From assembly GCA_021372825.1 (NCBI GenBank), contig JAJFTR010000095.1:1-59856 (forward strand): a DNA stretch of 59,856 nt. Reading direction: 5' to 3'. Within the stretch, counting starts at the first letter, position 1, and every line of letters begins with the position of its first letter. The notes under the pieces were generated by a model. It had not been told where the DNA came from and searched no databases. It worked only from the letters and a program-made list of their open reading frames with translations. Positions 43,211-52,065 of the stretch are shown in pieces. Made by a program: the position numbers and the translations under genes. This stretch comes from Actinomycetes bacterium. Its GTDB lineage: Bacteria > Actinomycetota > Coriobacteriia > Anaerosomatales > Anaerosomataceae.

Positions 43211-45088
43211 TTAGGCCACGGGTTCGTAATAGAAGAGCACGGTCCCATAGTGCACCGGACTCCCGTTGTCGACACACACTTCGCGTATCACGCCAGGCTC
43301 TTCGGCGGTGATCTCGTTCATGAGCTTCATGGCCTCCAGGATGCACAGCGTCTGACCCTCGACGACGTGGTCCCCCACCTTCACAAACGGGTCAGCGCCC
43401 GGAGAAGGAGCGGCGTAGAACGTCCCGACCATCGGTGCGACGATCGCGCGCCAGGTGTCCGGCTTCTCCTGCGGTTGCGATCCGGCGTTCGCGATCTGCG
43501 GCGACTCCGGAGATGCAGGCGTCGCCGGCGCGACGGACTCGGCGGGTCCCGTGTGCGTTTGAGCCGACACCGTCTCGGTCACGCCACCTTTGCGCACGAC
43601 CACACGCGTGTCGCCCTCTTCGACCACGACTTCTGTGACCCCGGACTCCTCGACGACCCTCACGAGCTCCCGGATCTGATCGACATTCACTGAATCGTCC
43701 TCCTTGACGGTGTTGATCTCCTCACCAGTGAGGAAAACGGCACGCTCGGCGCCCTCTTGGTGCTTCTGCAAGTACGCGCGGGCCTCGTTGGGGAAGAGGG
43801 CGTACGTGAGCACGTCCTCCTCGGTCCTCGCAAGGTCGCCTATCTCCTCGGCCATCTGCTCGTAGGTGGTCGTCACCAGCGAGCCGGGCCGCACGTCATC
43901 GGGAAGCCTGTCGGCCCCCCCGAGCACTTTGGCCACGATCTCCTCGTCCATGGGACCCGGCGCCTTGCCGTACAGCCCGCGGACATAGTCCTTCATCTCC
44001 TGAGGGATGATCGCCCATCGGGTGCCGGTGAGCACGTTCATCACCGCCTGCGTGCCGACGATCTGCGATAGAGGCGTGACCAGCGGCGGATAGCCGACCT
44101 CGGCCCGTACCCGGGGGATCTCCGCCAAGACGTCAGGCAGCCGTTCGGCCGCGTTCTGCAACTCGAGCTGACTCACCAGGTTGCTCATCATGCCACCGGG
44201 CACCTGATGGCTGAAGACCTCCATCGACAAGAGCGTGGTGATACCGCGCTTGAGCTTCTTGGACTCGCGCACGTCTTCCCAGTACTCCGCTATCTCGAAG
44301 AGGGTATCCAGGTCGAGACCCGTGTCGTACTCGGACTCTTTGAGCGCCGCTACGATCATCTCCACGGCCGGCTGGCTGTTGCCGAACGCGAGAGCGACCA
44401 CCGCGGTGTCGATGATGTCGGCGCCTGCCTCGGCGGCCTTGAGGTAGTTCATGGGCGCCATACCGCCGATGTAGTGGCAATGCACGTGCACCGGGAGGCC
44501 GACCTGCTCCTTGAGCGCGCGGACCATCTTCTCGGTCCTGAACGGGGTGAGCATACCCGCCATGTCCTTGATGCAGATGGTGTCCGCGCCGAGCTCCTTG
44601 AGCTGTTGCGCATACTCCAGGTAGCTGTCCAGGGTGTGCACCGGCGACACGGTGTAGCTGATGGCGCCTTCGAAGTGGCCGCCGCACTCCTTGACCGCCT
44701 GGCCGGTGGTCTCGACGTTGCGGATGTCGTTGAGCGCGTCGAATATCCGGAAGATGTCCACGCCGTTGCGCTTGCTCGCGTAAACGAAACGGCGGCAGAT
44801 GTCGTCGGAGTAATGACGGTATCCTACGAGGTTCTGGCCACGAAGCAGCATCTGCAACGGTGTCTTCGGCGCGTGCTGCTTGATGATGCGCAGACGCTCC
44901 CACGGGTTCTCGTCGAGGAACCTCAAGGCCGCATCGAACGTCGCTCCGCCCCAGACTTCAAGCGACCAATAGCCGACCGAGTCCATCTTGGGCAGTATCG
45001 GCAGCATGTCCGCCAGCGTCATACGGGTCGCCCAGAGCGACTGATGTGCGTCGCGCAGGGTGGTGTCGGTTATCCGGATCGGTCGCAT
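43211..45088 (-). CDS. Pyruvate carboxylase-type carboxyltransferase fused to an AccB-type biotin carrier
   Basis: A 625-residue fusion. Residues 1 to about 460 are a biotin-dependent carboxyltransferase of the pyruvate carboxylase B / oxaloacetate decarboxylase alpha type, with DTTLRDAHQSLWATRM, the Lys site in ICIKDMAGML and the metal ligands in HVHCHYIGGM. Residues 468-502 (VDQIRELVRVVEESGVTEV and on) match the N terminus of acetyl-CoA carboxylase AccB rather than the PycB tail. A Pro/Ala/Ser linker (503-546) leads to the biotinyl domain (547-625), with biotinylated Lys588 in EAMKLMNE. The gene occupies the place of accB, between efp and accC. It may make oxaloacetate from pyruvate with AccC, and may also carry carboxyl groups for acetyl-CoA carboxylase (inference). 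Confidence 0.92.
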   Translation of the reverse strand: MRPIRITDTTLRDAHQSLWATRMTLADMLPILPKMDSVGYWSLEVWGGATFDAALRFLDENPWERLRIIKQHAPKTPLQMLLRGQNLVGYRHYSDDICRRFVYASKRNGVDIFRIFDALNDIRNVETTGQAVKECGGHFEGAISYTVSPVHTLDSYLEYAQQLKELGADTICIKDMAGMLTPFRTEKMVRALKEQVGLPVHVHCHYIGGMAPMNYLKAAEAGADIIDTAVVALAFGNSQPAVEMIVAALKESEYDTGLDLDTLFEIAEYWEDVRESKKLKRGITTLLSMEVFSHQVPGGMMSNLVSQLELQNAAERLPDVLAEIPRVRAEVGYPPLVTPLSQIVGTQAVMNVLTGTRWAIIPQEMKDYVRGLYGKAPGPMDEEIVAKVLGGADRLPDDVRPGSLVTTTYEQMAEEIGDLARTEEDVLTYALFPNEARAYLQKHQEGAERAVFLTGEEINTVKEDDSVNVDQIRELVRVVEESGVTEVVVEEGDTRVVVRKGGVTETVSAQTHTGPAESVAPATPASPESPQIANAGSQPQEKPDTWRAIVAPMVGTFYAAPSPGADPFVKVGDHVVEGQTLCILEAMKLMNEITAEEPGVIREVCVDNGSPVHYGTVLFYYEPVA

Positions 45089-45149
45089 CGCACCATCCCT
45101 TCATCCCGCATGTACGGAAAGAGCGTCTCTCCTCACTGTTGAACGCAAT

Positions 45150-45192
45150 AGTATACCGGAGAGAGGCGCCACTGGCATGCGATCAGCTGGCG
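45150..45192 (-). promoter_or_regulatory. Hairpin after efp and -10-like element before the carboxylase genes
   Basis: In the 113-base gap between efp and the fusion gene, arms 45167-45174 and 45184-45192 form an eight-pair stem with one bulged base, close to the efp stop. Further along on the minus strand is TATACT (45150-45155), a good -10 element without a clear -35. Together they may end the aro-efp transcript and restart transcription for the carboxylase operon. Confidence 0.4.
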
Positions 45193-45201
45193 GACCGGGT
45201 T

Positions 45202-45762
45202 CTAGACGCGCGTGATGTAGCGCCCGTCGCGCGTGTCGACCTTGATCACATCACCGTTGTTGATGAACATCGGCACCTGCACCACGGCACCCGTCTCAAG
45301 AGTGGCTGGCTTGCTGCCGCCCTGCACGGTATCGCCCTTGAAACCGGGGTCGGTCTCGGTGACCTCGAGCTCCACGAACATAGGCGGTTCGACGCCTATC
45401 ATCTCGCCGCCGGCATACATCACCTGGACTTCGTCGTTCTCTTTGAGCCACTTAGCGGCTTCGCCCACGAAGTCCGAGGCAAGTTCGAACTGTTCGTAGG
45501 TCTCGGTATCCATGAAGTGATAAGCGCTGCCGTCGTTATAGAGGTACTGCAGCGACTTGTTCTCCACGCGCACGTCGTCGAATTTCTCACCCGAGCGGAA
45601 GGTGACATCCACGACTCGCCCGCTTTTCAGCTCCTTGAGCTTCGTACGGACAAAGGCGCCGCCCTTGCCGGGCTTGACGTGCTGGAACTCCACGATGGTC
45701 CACATCTTGCCGTCGTACATGATGCACATGCCGTTCTTGAAGTTCGCAGTCGATACTGCCAT
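45202..45762 (-). CDS. efp: Translation elongation factor P
   Basis: Relieves ribosome stalling at polyproline. The 186-residue protein has the three-domain layout of EF-P and the loop KPGKGGAF (30-37), with Lys33 at the tip that contacts the peptidyl-tRNA. The sequence NGDVIKVDTRDGRYITR is near the C-terminal end as expected. The AAAGGG site overlaps the stop of the peptidase gene. Proline-rich tails in FtsQ, the PilP-like protein and others in this window are candidates for EF-P dependence (inference). Confidence 0.97.
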   Translation of the reverse strand: MAVSTANFKNGMCIMYDGKMWTIVEFQHVKPGKGGAFVRTKLKELKSGRVVDVTFRSGEKFDDVRVENKSLQYLYNDGSAYHFMDTETYEQFELASDFVGEAAKWLKENDEVQVMYAGGEMIGVEPPMFVELEVTETDPGFKGDTVQGGSKPATLETGAVVQVPMFINNGDVIKVDTRDGRYITRV

Positions 45763-45774
45763 CGAACGCCCTTT

Positions 45775-46863
45775 CTAGATCTCGATCAGCTCCCGCGGCG
45801 CTGTGCTCAGCACGCGGGCGCCGCCCTCGTCGACCACCACCAAGTCCTCGATTCTAACACCGCCGAACCCAGGCATATACACCCCCGGCTCTATGGTGAT
45901 CACCGAGCCCACCCTGAGCGAGTCGCGGCTCTTGGCGCCTACCCCGGGAAGCTCATGGACATCAAGACCCACGCCATGGCCAAGACCGTGCGTGAAGTAC
46001 TCGCCCAGTCCGAGGTCGTCGAGTGTCTTGCGTGCCACCGCATGGACGTCCTTGCCGACCATGCCCGGCTTGACCGCCGCCACACCGGCACGGTTCGCTT
46101 CGAGCACCGCCGCGTGGACCTCACGCTGGCGTTCACTCGCCGTGCCGATCACCACTGTGCGAGTCATGTCCGAGCAGTATCCGCCGACTCGCGCGCCGAA
46201 ATCGAGCTTGAGAAAGTCGCCGCGCTCGATCACGCGGTCGCTCACGCCCGCGTGAGGGCGCGCGGAGTTGGGGCCACTCGCCACGATGGGATCGAAGGCC
46301 AAGCCCTGCGAGCCGTGTGTGCGCATCCAGTACTCCAGTTCGAGCCCGACCTCTCGTTCGGTCATCCCCGGTCGCACAAACCCGCAGATGTAGTCGAAAG
46401 CGGCATCAGTGATAGCAGCAGCTGCCTGGATGCGCTCGATCTCGCTGGCGCTCTTGATCTGGCGGATCTCCTCGATGAGGTGGTCGGTCACTCTCACGCT
46501 TCCTACGAACTGCTCGGATATGAAGGTGAACCTGCCATAGGGTATCGCCGACTCCAGCGTGAGCTGTGTCACGCCCTCAGCCTGCAATTCGCGGCACACC
46601 TCGACGTAAAGGTCGTCCTCGGGCACTCGGACCTGCCACGGCGTGCCGACCGCGGCTACCTCCGCCGCTTCACTGTAGCGCTTGTCGGTGTAGAAGCGCG
46701 CCCGCTCACTTGTGACGAGGCACGCCGCGTTGATGCCGCTATCAAACACGGTGTCGAATCCGGTGATGTAGCGCATGTTGGAGACGGTGGTCACCAGCAT
46801 GGACGGAAGCTCCTCGTCCTTGAGACGGCGCCTCAAGGCAGCAAGTCGCGCGTCGGCGTTCAT
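45775..46863 (-). CDS. Xaa-Pro aminopeptidase (M24 family)
   Basis: Metallopeptidase that removes an N-terminal residue before proline. The 362-residue protein has a creatinase-like N-terminal domain and a pita-bread domain with the five metal ligands Asp221 (LKLDFGA), Asp232 (CSDMTRT), His296 (GLGHGVG), Glu325 (TIEPGVY) and Glu339 (RIED). I chose the ATG at 46863, which overlaps the aroQ stop in ATGA and has AAGGAGG four bases before it. The position between aroQ and efp is widely conserved. The frame remains open upstream to 46950 without family similarity. Confidence 0.94.
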   Translation of the reverse strand: MNADARLAALRRRLKDEELPSMLVTTVSNMRYITGFDTVFDSGINAACLVTSERARFYTDKRYSEAAEVAAVGTPWQVRVPEDDLYVEVCRELQAEGVTQLTLESAIPYGRFTFISEQFVGSVRVTDHLIEEIRQIKSASEIERIQAAAAITDAAFDYICGFVRPGMTEREVGLELEYWMRTHGSQGLAFDPIVASGPNSARPHAGVSDRVIERGDFLKLDFGARVGGYCSDMTRTVVIGTASERQREVHAAVLEANRAGVAAVKPGMVGKDVHAVARKTLDDLGLGEYFTHGLGHGVGLDVHELPGVGAKSRDSLRVGSVITIEPGVYMPGFGGVRIEDLVVVDEGGARVLSTAPRELIEI

Positions 46864-47306
46864 GAGACCTCCTTGGCAAGTCGATCCGCTATCGCACGCA
46901 GCCCCAACGCGTAGGAGTCCGCACCCAGGCCGCACACGAGCCCCACACACGCCGCCGCGGTGACACTCATCGCCCGGAAGTCCTCCCGTGCGTGGATGTT
47001 GCTCAGATGCACCTCCACTGCGGGGAGGTCCACGGAGGAGAGCGCGTCGCGCAGCGCGTACGAGTAGTGCGTAAACGCGCCTGGGTTGATGACGATGCCG
47101 TCAGCGTCGCCCGCCGCGGCGTGAATCCTATCGATGAGCGCGCCTTCGTGGTTGGATTGGAAGAAGGACACCTCGATCCCCAGCTCTCCAGCAAGTCCGG
47201 TGAGCTCGGCCTCTATGTCCCCTAGGGTCGTGCGGCCGTACACTTCAGGTTCCCGCACGCCGAGCATGTCGAGATTCGGGCCGCTCACCACGAGTACGCG
47301 CTTCAT
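46860..47306 (-). CDS. aroQ: Type II 3-dehydroquinate dehydratase
   Basis: Dodecameric enzyme that dehydrates 3-dehydroquinate in the shikimate pathway. The 148-residue protein starts with [15 protein letters not shown], has Tyr23 in the flexible loop, [15 protein letters not shown] and [13 protein letters not shown] with the catalytic His. I chose the ATG at 47306, with GGAG eight bases upstream. It follows the aroK-aroB gene within 20 bases. Confidence 0.97.
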   Translation of the reverse strand: MKRVLVVSGPNLDMLGVREPEVYGRTTLGDIEAELTGLAGELGIEVSFFQSNHEGALIDRIHAAAGDADGIVINPGAFTHYSYALRDALSSVDLPAVEVHLSNIHAREDFRAMSVTAAACVGLVCGLGADSYALGLRAIADRLAKEVS

Positions 47307-47325
47307 CTCCACCACTCCTTTGGAC

Positions 47326-48918
47326 CTACTCATCGACCCATCGCTCGAGGGCGTCACGAAGAGCGCCACCTTCGACGGGCACGACCACCCACTCCCCCGG
47401 TTCCCGCAACAGCACGAACCGCACGGCGCCGCCTCTGGCCTTCTTGTCGATGCGCATCGCCTGCATCAGCTCCTCCGCTGAGGAGGGCCTCGTCGCAAGC
47501 CGGGGCACGGCGAGCGCGTCGAGAAGCCCCGCCACTCGTGACGTCGTGGAGGAGGGAGCGCCGATGATCTCCTCGGCGAGCCGGGCCGCAAAACGCATCC
47601 CCTCGGCCACCGCCACGCCATGGGAGACGACACCATACCCGATGACCGCCTCCAACGCATGGCCGAGTGTGTGCCCGAAGTTCAGACACTCGCGAGGGCC
47701 TTCCTCACGCGCGTCGGCGGCCACGACGTCGGCCTTGAAACGCACGCTCGCCTCGATCGCTGCACGCGTCGCCACGGCATCCCGCACGACCAGACGGGGC
47801 GCCGTCTTCTCGAGCGCCGCCGTTTGTGTTTCTCCCGCGAGAAGCGCGGACTTTGCAGCTTCCACGAGACCGTTGCTCCACTCGGCGTCCGGCAGCGTCG
47901 CCAGAGCCGCGATGTCGCTCACCACCATCGCCGGCTGCCAGAATGCGCCCGCCAGGTTCTTGCCCGCGCGCAAGTCGACTCCTGTCTTCCCGCCTATCGA
48001 GCTGTCGACCTGCGCCAAGAGCGTCGTCGGCGCCTGCACGAGACTCACACCCCGCATGTAGGTGGCGGCCGCAAATCCCGCCAGGTCGCCCACCACCCCC
48101 CCTCCCAGTGCGACGACGCAGCCTCTCCGATCGAGTCCCGCCTCGGCGAACCGGTCGAGCAGCCTGCCCGCGGTCTCCCAGTTCTTGGAGCTTTCCCCAG
48201 GTGGCACCACCACAGATGTCGCGTCGACCCCTGCATCCGCGAGAGATCGCATCGCCGTCTCCAGATGCAGCCGTGCGACGTTCTCATCGGTCGCCACCAC
48301 TGTCTTGGCCTGGCCGAGAGCAGCCGACATCCGCGCGCCCAGGTCGCGCAGCACTCCGCAGCCCAGCACCACCGGATACCTTCCCGAGCCCGCCGTGCTC
48401 ACGACGATCTCCTGCACGTCACCGAGAACGGTGACGAGACCCTCGACGACCTCATCCACCGTCCGCCCCACGGTATCCACGACGATATCGGCGGCGGCGC
48501 GATAGAGCGAGAGACGTGCCTCAAGGATGCGCGGCGCCATTCCGGCCGCATCCGCTGCCAGCAGCGGCCGCCCCGCAGCGTCGCCGATGCGGGCGAGCGC
48601 CTCTTCCGGCGTCACCATGAGGTACACTGCGGTCCCACTCTTCTTCAGCACACGCCGGTTCTCGTCACGCAGGATGGTCCCCCCACCGCACGCGACGACG
48701 GCGGGTCTTGCCGAGGCGACCTCGGCAAGCAGCGCTTCCTCGATGTTGCGGAACCCCTCCTCACCACGCTCATCGAATATCGCGCTCACCGGCATCCCGG
48801 CGCGCTCCTCGACCAAACGGTCGAGGTCGATGAACGGCCTGCCGAGCCGAGCCGCAAGCGCAAAGCCCACCGTCGACTTGCCCGACCCCATGAAACCGAT
48901 GAGATAGATGTGGCTCAC
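47326..48918 (-). CDS. Fused shikimate kinase and 3-dehydroquinate synthase (AroK-AroB)
   Basis: A 530-residue two-enzyme fusion. Residues 1-165 are shikimate kinase with Walker A GFMGSGKS (8-15), [17 protein letters not shown] and GRPLL in the lid. Residues about 168-530 are dehydroquinate synthase with [32 protein letters not shown] and the metal ligands in [11 protein letters not shown]. The two steps are not consecutive in the pathway (steps 5 and 2), so the fusion secures co-expression rather than direct channelling. The ATG overlaps the aroC stop by four bases. Confidence 0.96.
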   Translation of the reverse strand: MSHIYLIGFMGSGKSTVGFALAARLGRPFIDLDRLVEERAGMPVSAIFDERGEEGFRNIEEALLAEVASARPAVVACGGGTILRDENRRVLKKSGTAVYLMVTPEEALARIGDAAGRPLLAADAAGMAPRILEARLSLYRAAADIVVDTVGRTVDEVVEGLVTVLGDVQEIVVSTAGSGRYPVVLGCGVLRDLGARMSAALGQAKTVVATDENVARLHLETAMRSLADAGVDATSVVVPPGESSKNWETAGRLLDRFAEAGLDRRGCVVALGGGVVGDLAGFAAATYMRGVSLVQAPTTLLAQVDSSIGGKTGVDLRAGKNLAGAFWQPAMVVSDIAALATLPDAEWSNGLVEAAKSALLAGETQTAALEKTAPRLVVRDAVATRAAIEASVRFKADVVAADAREEGPRECLNFGHTLGHALEAVIGYGVVSHGVAVAEGMRFAARLAEEIIGAPSSTTSRVAGLLDALAVPRLATRPSSAEELMQAMRIDKKARGGAVRFVLLREPGEWVVVPVEGGALRDALERWVDE

Positions 48919-50066
48919 CGCGGAAGCCTCGCCCGATACGCCTCAAGAGCCTCCAGGATGTCATCGACCGATCGGACGCCGAACGCCTGGGTGTAGGCGT
49001 CCGCGAGCACCATCGCCACTTCCGCTTCGGCGACCACCGCCGCGGCGGGAACGGCGCACACATCGGACCGCTCCTTGGCGGCGTCGACCGGCTCCCCTGT
49101 TGCCAGGTCCACGCTCGCGAGAGGCCTCATGAGGGTCGGGATAGGCTTCATCGCCGCTCGCACCACGAGCGTCTGGCCATTGGTCATGCCGCCTTCCAGC
49201 CCTCCGGCGTGATTGGACGGACGCACGATCCCACGGCCCGGTTCGAACAGAATCGGGTCATGGACCGCCGAGCCGACTCGCGCGGCGGCAGCGAAACCGT
49301 CGCCGAACTCCACCCCTTTGATGGCCGGTATCGACAGCACTGCTGCCCCAAGGCGCGCATCCAATCGCTGACTTGCCTCGGCATAACCGCCCAAGCCGGG
49401 CACAAGACCCGTAGCCGCCACGACGAACACCCCTCCAAGGCTCTCACCCGCTGAGCGTGCGGCATCGATCGCATCCCGCATGCGTGCGGATACGACCGGG
49501 TCCGGACAGCTCACGTCCGAGACTTCCGCCGCCTCGAAGTCGACCGCCTCAGGCTCCGGTTCCGAGTCAAGGGCCACGTCGCCGATCCGCACCACGAAAG
49601 AAGCCACGCCTACGCCCACGTGGCCGAGCAGGGCCTTCGCGACCGCACCAGCCGCGACGCGTGCGGCTGTCTCGCGAGCGCTCGCGCGCTCCAGCACGTC
49701 TCGGACGTCGTCGGTGTTGTTGCGCAACACGCCGGCCAGGTCGGCATGTCCCGGACGTGGAGAAGTGACCTTGGCGGCCCTGGCGCCATCGCCTGAGGTC
49801 GCCATCACATCCGTCCAGTTGTCCCAGTCGCGGTTTCCGATCGTCATCGCCACGGGAGAGCCGATGGTGCGGCCGAAACGCACGCCCGAAAGGATCACCG
49901 CCCTGTCAGATTCGATGGCCATCCGCCCGCCGCGTCCGTATCCTTTTTGGCGCCGCGCGAGGTCGGCGTCGATGCGATGGGAGTCAAGCCGGATGCCCGC
50001 CGGCACATCGCTCACAACCGACACCAGGGCCTTGCCGTGCGACTCACCCGCAGTGGTGTAGTGCAT
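48915..50066 (-). CDS. aroC: Chorismate synthase
   Basis: FMN-dependent enzyme that makes chorismate from EPSP, the last step of the shikimate pathway. The 383-residue protein begins MHYTTAGESHGKALV and contains RRQKGYGRGGRM, the loop ASARETAARVAAGA and NHAGGLEGGMTNG, all diagnostic. I chose the ATG at 50066 with TGAGG five bases upstream; a frame open to 50135 adds residues across the terminator hairpin. It is the first gene of the aro-pepP-efp run. Confidence 0.97.
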   Translation of the reverse strand: MHYTTAGESHGKALVSVVSDVPAGIRLDSHRIDADLARRQKGYGRGGRMAIESDRAVILSGVRFGRTIGSPVAMTIGNRDWDNWTDVMATSGDGARAAKVTSPRPGHADLAGVLRNNTDDVRDVLERASARETAARVAAGAVAKALLGHVGVGVASFVVRIGDVALDSEPEPEAVDFEAAEVSDVSCPDPVVSARMRDAIDAARSAGESLGGVFVVAATGLVPGLGGYAEASQRLDARLGAAVLSIPAIKGVEFGDGFAAAARVGSAVHDPILFEPGRGIVRPSNHAGGLEGGMTNGQTLVVRAAMKPIPTLMRPLASVDLATGEPVDAAKERSDVCAVPAAAVVAEAEVAMVLADAYTQAFGVRSVDDILEALEAYRARLPR

Positions 50067-50108
50067 CGTATCCTCACCTCGCCGACCACACGATTCTACC
50101 AAGAACGC

Positions 50109-50133
50109 GAAGCGCCGCGAGATGCGGCGCTTC
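50109..50133 (-). terminator. Hairpin terminator at the end of the pilus locus
   Basis: GAAGCGCCGC (50109-50118) and GCGGCGCTTC (50124-50133) pair perfectly around a five-base loop. On the minus strand the stem is followed by GCGTTCTTGG, only weakly T-rich. It lies 38 bases after the PilP-like gene and before aroC. Confidence 0.65.
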
Positions 50134-50171
50134 AAGAGGGTCCTGGTACCGGGCGGGGCACCCGGGAGCTC

Positions 50172-50786
50172 CTACTTTTGGATGCCCTGTCCGACCGTGA
50201 GAACGACCTGCTGGTCGCCGTAGAGCATCACCACAGAATCGTCGCCGATAGACAGGACCTTCCACGGCGTGCCGGGGATCGAGTCGCCTTCACTGAGTGT
50301 GTATGATTTCTGGTCCCACATCATCAACGCTGTGGGAGACCCGCCTACCGTGCTGATCGAGAGCAAGTACAGCGTATCAGCCGCGTACTCTGACACATCC
50401 GGCGCCGACGTGCTGTCAGGCGATGCAGTCGGCGTGGCGCTCTCCTCCAGCGGTTTGATAAGGGGGTCGAATATGTCGCGGAAGGTGAATACCTCATCGA
50501 GAGGCACCTCGGGCGCGGGCTGCGCCGCTTCAGCGGTCGTCGTCGCCTGCTGCGCGCTCGACGCCGGCTTTGGCGCAGGAGCACGGACTTCCGTCTCCGG
50601 CGCCGACGGGAAGAGCACGGGGATCACAAACGCCGCGAGCAGACCCACGACGACCGCGAGGACCAGCAGGCCTCCGATGATCATGGCCGTCCTGTTGCCG
50701 CTCGTCGGGAAGAATCCCTGCTTGCCCGCGGAAGCGGCGGATGCAGGGGCGCCCGTTCCGGTACTCTGGGTGATCTCGTCAGTCAC
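50172..50786 (-). CDS. PilP/GspC-like pilus assembly protein (diverged)
   Basis: A 204-residue bitopic protein at the place of pilP in a pilM-N-O-P order. It has a short cytoplasmic region, a membrane helix (about 34-55), a Pro/Ala/Thr-rich spacer (about 60-135), then a small beta domain (about 138-204) with YLLSISTVGGSPTALMM and YTLSEGDSIPG, like the homology region of PilP and GspC. No lipobox is present, unlike PilP of Gram-negative bacteria. The GTG has AGGAGG six bases upstream. The call rests on position and layout. Confidence 0.62.
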   Translation of the reverse strand: MTDEITQSTGTGAPASAASAGKQGFFPTSGNRTAMIIGGLLVLAVVVGLLAAFVIPVLFPSAPETEVRAPAPKPASSAQQATTTAEAAQPAPEVPLDEVFTFRDIFDPLIKPLEESATPTASPDSTSAPDVSEYAADTLYLLSISTVGGSPTALMMWDQKSYTLSEGDSIPGTPWKVLSIGDDSVVMLYGDQQVVLTVGQGIQK

Positions 50787-50805
50787 TGTCTACCTCCTGC
50801 CAAGA

Positions 50806-51450
50806 TCACTGAGACGGCGTCGCACTGGCGGGCGGCGAAGCCGTCGCCGGAGCCGACGCAGACGACGGGCGCGAACTTTGCACGATCGACATCGTGTAGA
50901 CCTCGATCTCGATGACCCCTTTGATCACGGCTCCTTCGGTCTCCGTCGGGGCGACGTAGGCGTAGTCGCACGAGAGCACTCGCACGCCTCGCGTCAGCTT
51001 GTCGATCTTGCGAACGTACTCGACGTGGTCGGCCCAGTCTCCCGTGACCACGATCGAGATAGGGATCCTCGTGTAGCCCAGGCTCTTCCCTGCCGCATCA
51101 ACGGCCGGCACGGGCTCGTTTGGTTGAATCTGCGTGAAGGTCAGACCGGCCGCGTTGGCGACATCCTGAAGATCGACGATCAGGGTGGGAAGCTCCGGCC
51201 CCTCGGGCACCTGGTTCGCGATGTGGAGGAGCTCAACCTGGTTCTCGGCGGCCCGAGCCTTGGCGCTGGTGCGCCGATCAAGGACAGCCTGCTGTTGTGC
51301 GATCTGGCTTTCCGTGTCAGTGATCTGGGCGCTGATCTGGGACGCCTTGTCGAACTGCGGCATGATCAGCAGGAACGTGGCGGCCACTGCGATCACAACG
51401 ATCACGACGACGGCGATGATCAATTGGCTCTGTGTGGAAAGTCGGTTCAT
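50806..51450 (-). CDS. pilO: Type IV pilus inner-membrane protein PilO
   Basis: Bitopic protein that pairs with PilN to form the alignment complex. The 214-residue protein has an N-terminal membrane helix (about 9-30), a coiled coil (about 33-70) and a ferredoxin-like domain (to about 190), ending in a Ser/Ala/Pro-rich tail. It follows pilN within 15 bases. Confidence 0.85.
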   Translation of the reverse strand: MNRLSTQSQLIIAVVVIVVIAVAATFLLIMPQFDKASQISAQITDTESQIAQQQAVLDRRTSAKARAAENQVELLHIANQVPEGPELPTLIVDLQDVANAAGLTFTQIQPNEPVPAVDAAGKSLGYTRIPISIVVTGDWADHVEYVRKIDKLTRGVRVLSCDYAYVAPTETEGAVIKGVIEIEVYTMSIVQSSRPSSASAPATASPPASATPSQ

Positions 51451-51465
51451 CTCGTCACCTGGTGT

Positions 51466-52065
51466 CTAGGGCGATGGTGTAGTGGTGGAGGCAGTAGAAG
51501 CGGGTACCTCGACTCCTGCGGTGATGCTGAACTGCAGAGCGGGCTGCTCCTCCACCAACGTGGCAACGGAGTTGGTGAGCCAGACGTCATACAGCTGGTC
51601 GAGGTCTGCGAGGCGCACGAGCAGCTTCGCTATCGTCTTGTGCCCGTAGTCCGGGGAGTCTTCCGGATCAACGGCATAGCCGTCGAGCTGAGCCCCCTCC
51701 GTTTCCCCTACATTGAGTGTGATCAGCCACATGTCCGCCGGCATCACGAGGGATACCTCATCAAGCAACCTGCTCCAGTCGCGACGAGCGTCAAGGGCCA
51801 TAGACGCGACACTGCGACGACGCTGCAGCTCACTTTCCTGCAGCTCGAAGACCTGCAGCGCCTCGGCCTTCTGAGTCGTCGTCGCGAGGAGCTGGGTCTT
51901 CTGGTCGAGAACGGTCTGCTTGCTACTGACGTTCATCGATGCGACGACGTACACGCCGGCGAGAACGATCACCACGCCGATGAACGCAAAGGCCACATAG
52001 ACCATTCGCCGCTCGGCTCGTCGCCTCTCCAAGATCTCGGGAGGCAGCAGGTTGACACGCATCAT
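51466..52065 (-). CDS. pilN: Type IV pilus inner-membrane protein PilN
   Basis: Bitopic partner of PilO and of cytoplasmic PilM. The 199-residue protein starts with MMRVNLLPPEI; the NLLPxE sequence is the motif that inserts into PilM. A membrane helix (about 21-42), a coiled coil and a ferredoxin-like domain follow. I chose the ATG at 52065, which overlaps the pilM stop in ATGA and has GGGAGG nine bases upstream. Confidence 0.9.
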   Translation of the reverse strand: MMRVNLLPPEILERRRAERRMVYVAFAFIGVVIVLAGVYVVASMNVSSKQTVLDQKTQLLATTTQKAEALQVFELQESELQRRRSVASMALDARRDWSRLLDEVSLVMPADMWLITLNVGETEGAQLDGYAVDPEDSPDYGHKTIAKLLVRLADLDQLYDVWLTNSVATLVEEQPALQFSITAGVEVPASTASTTTPSP

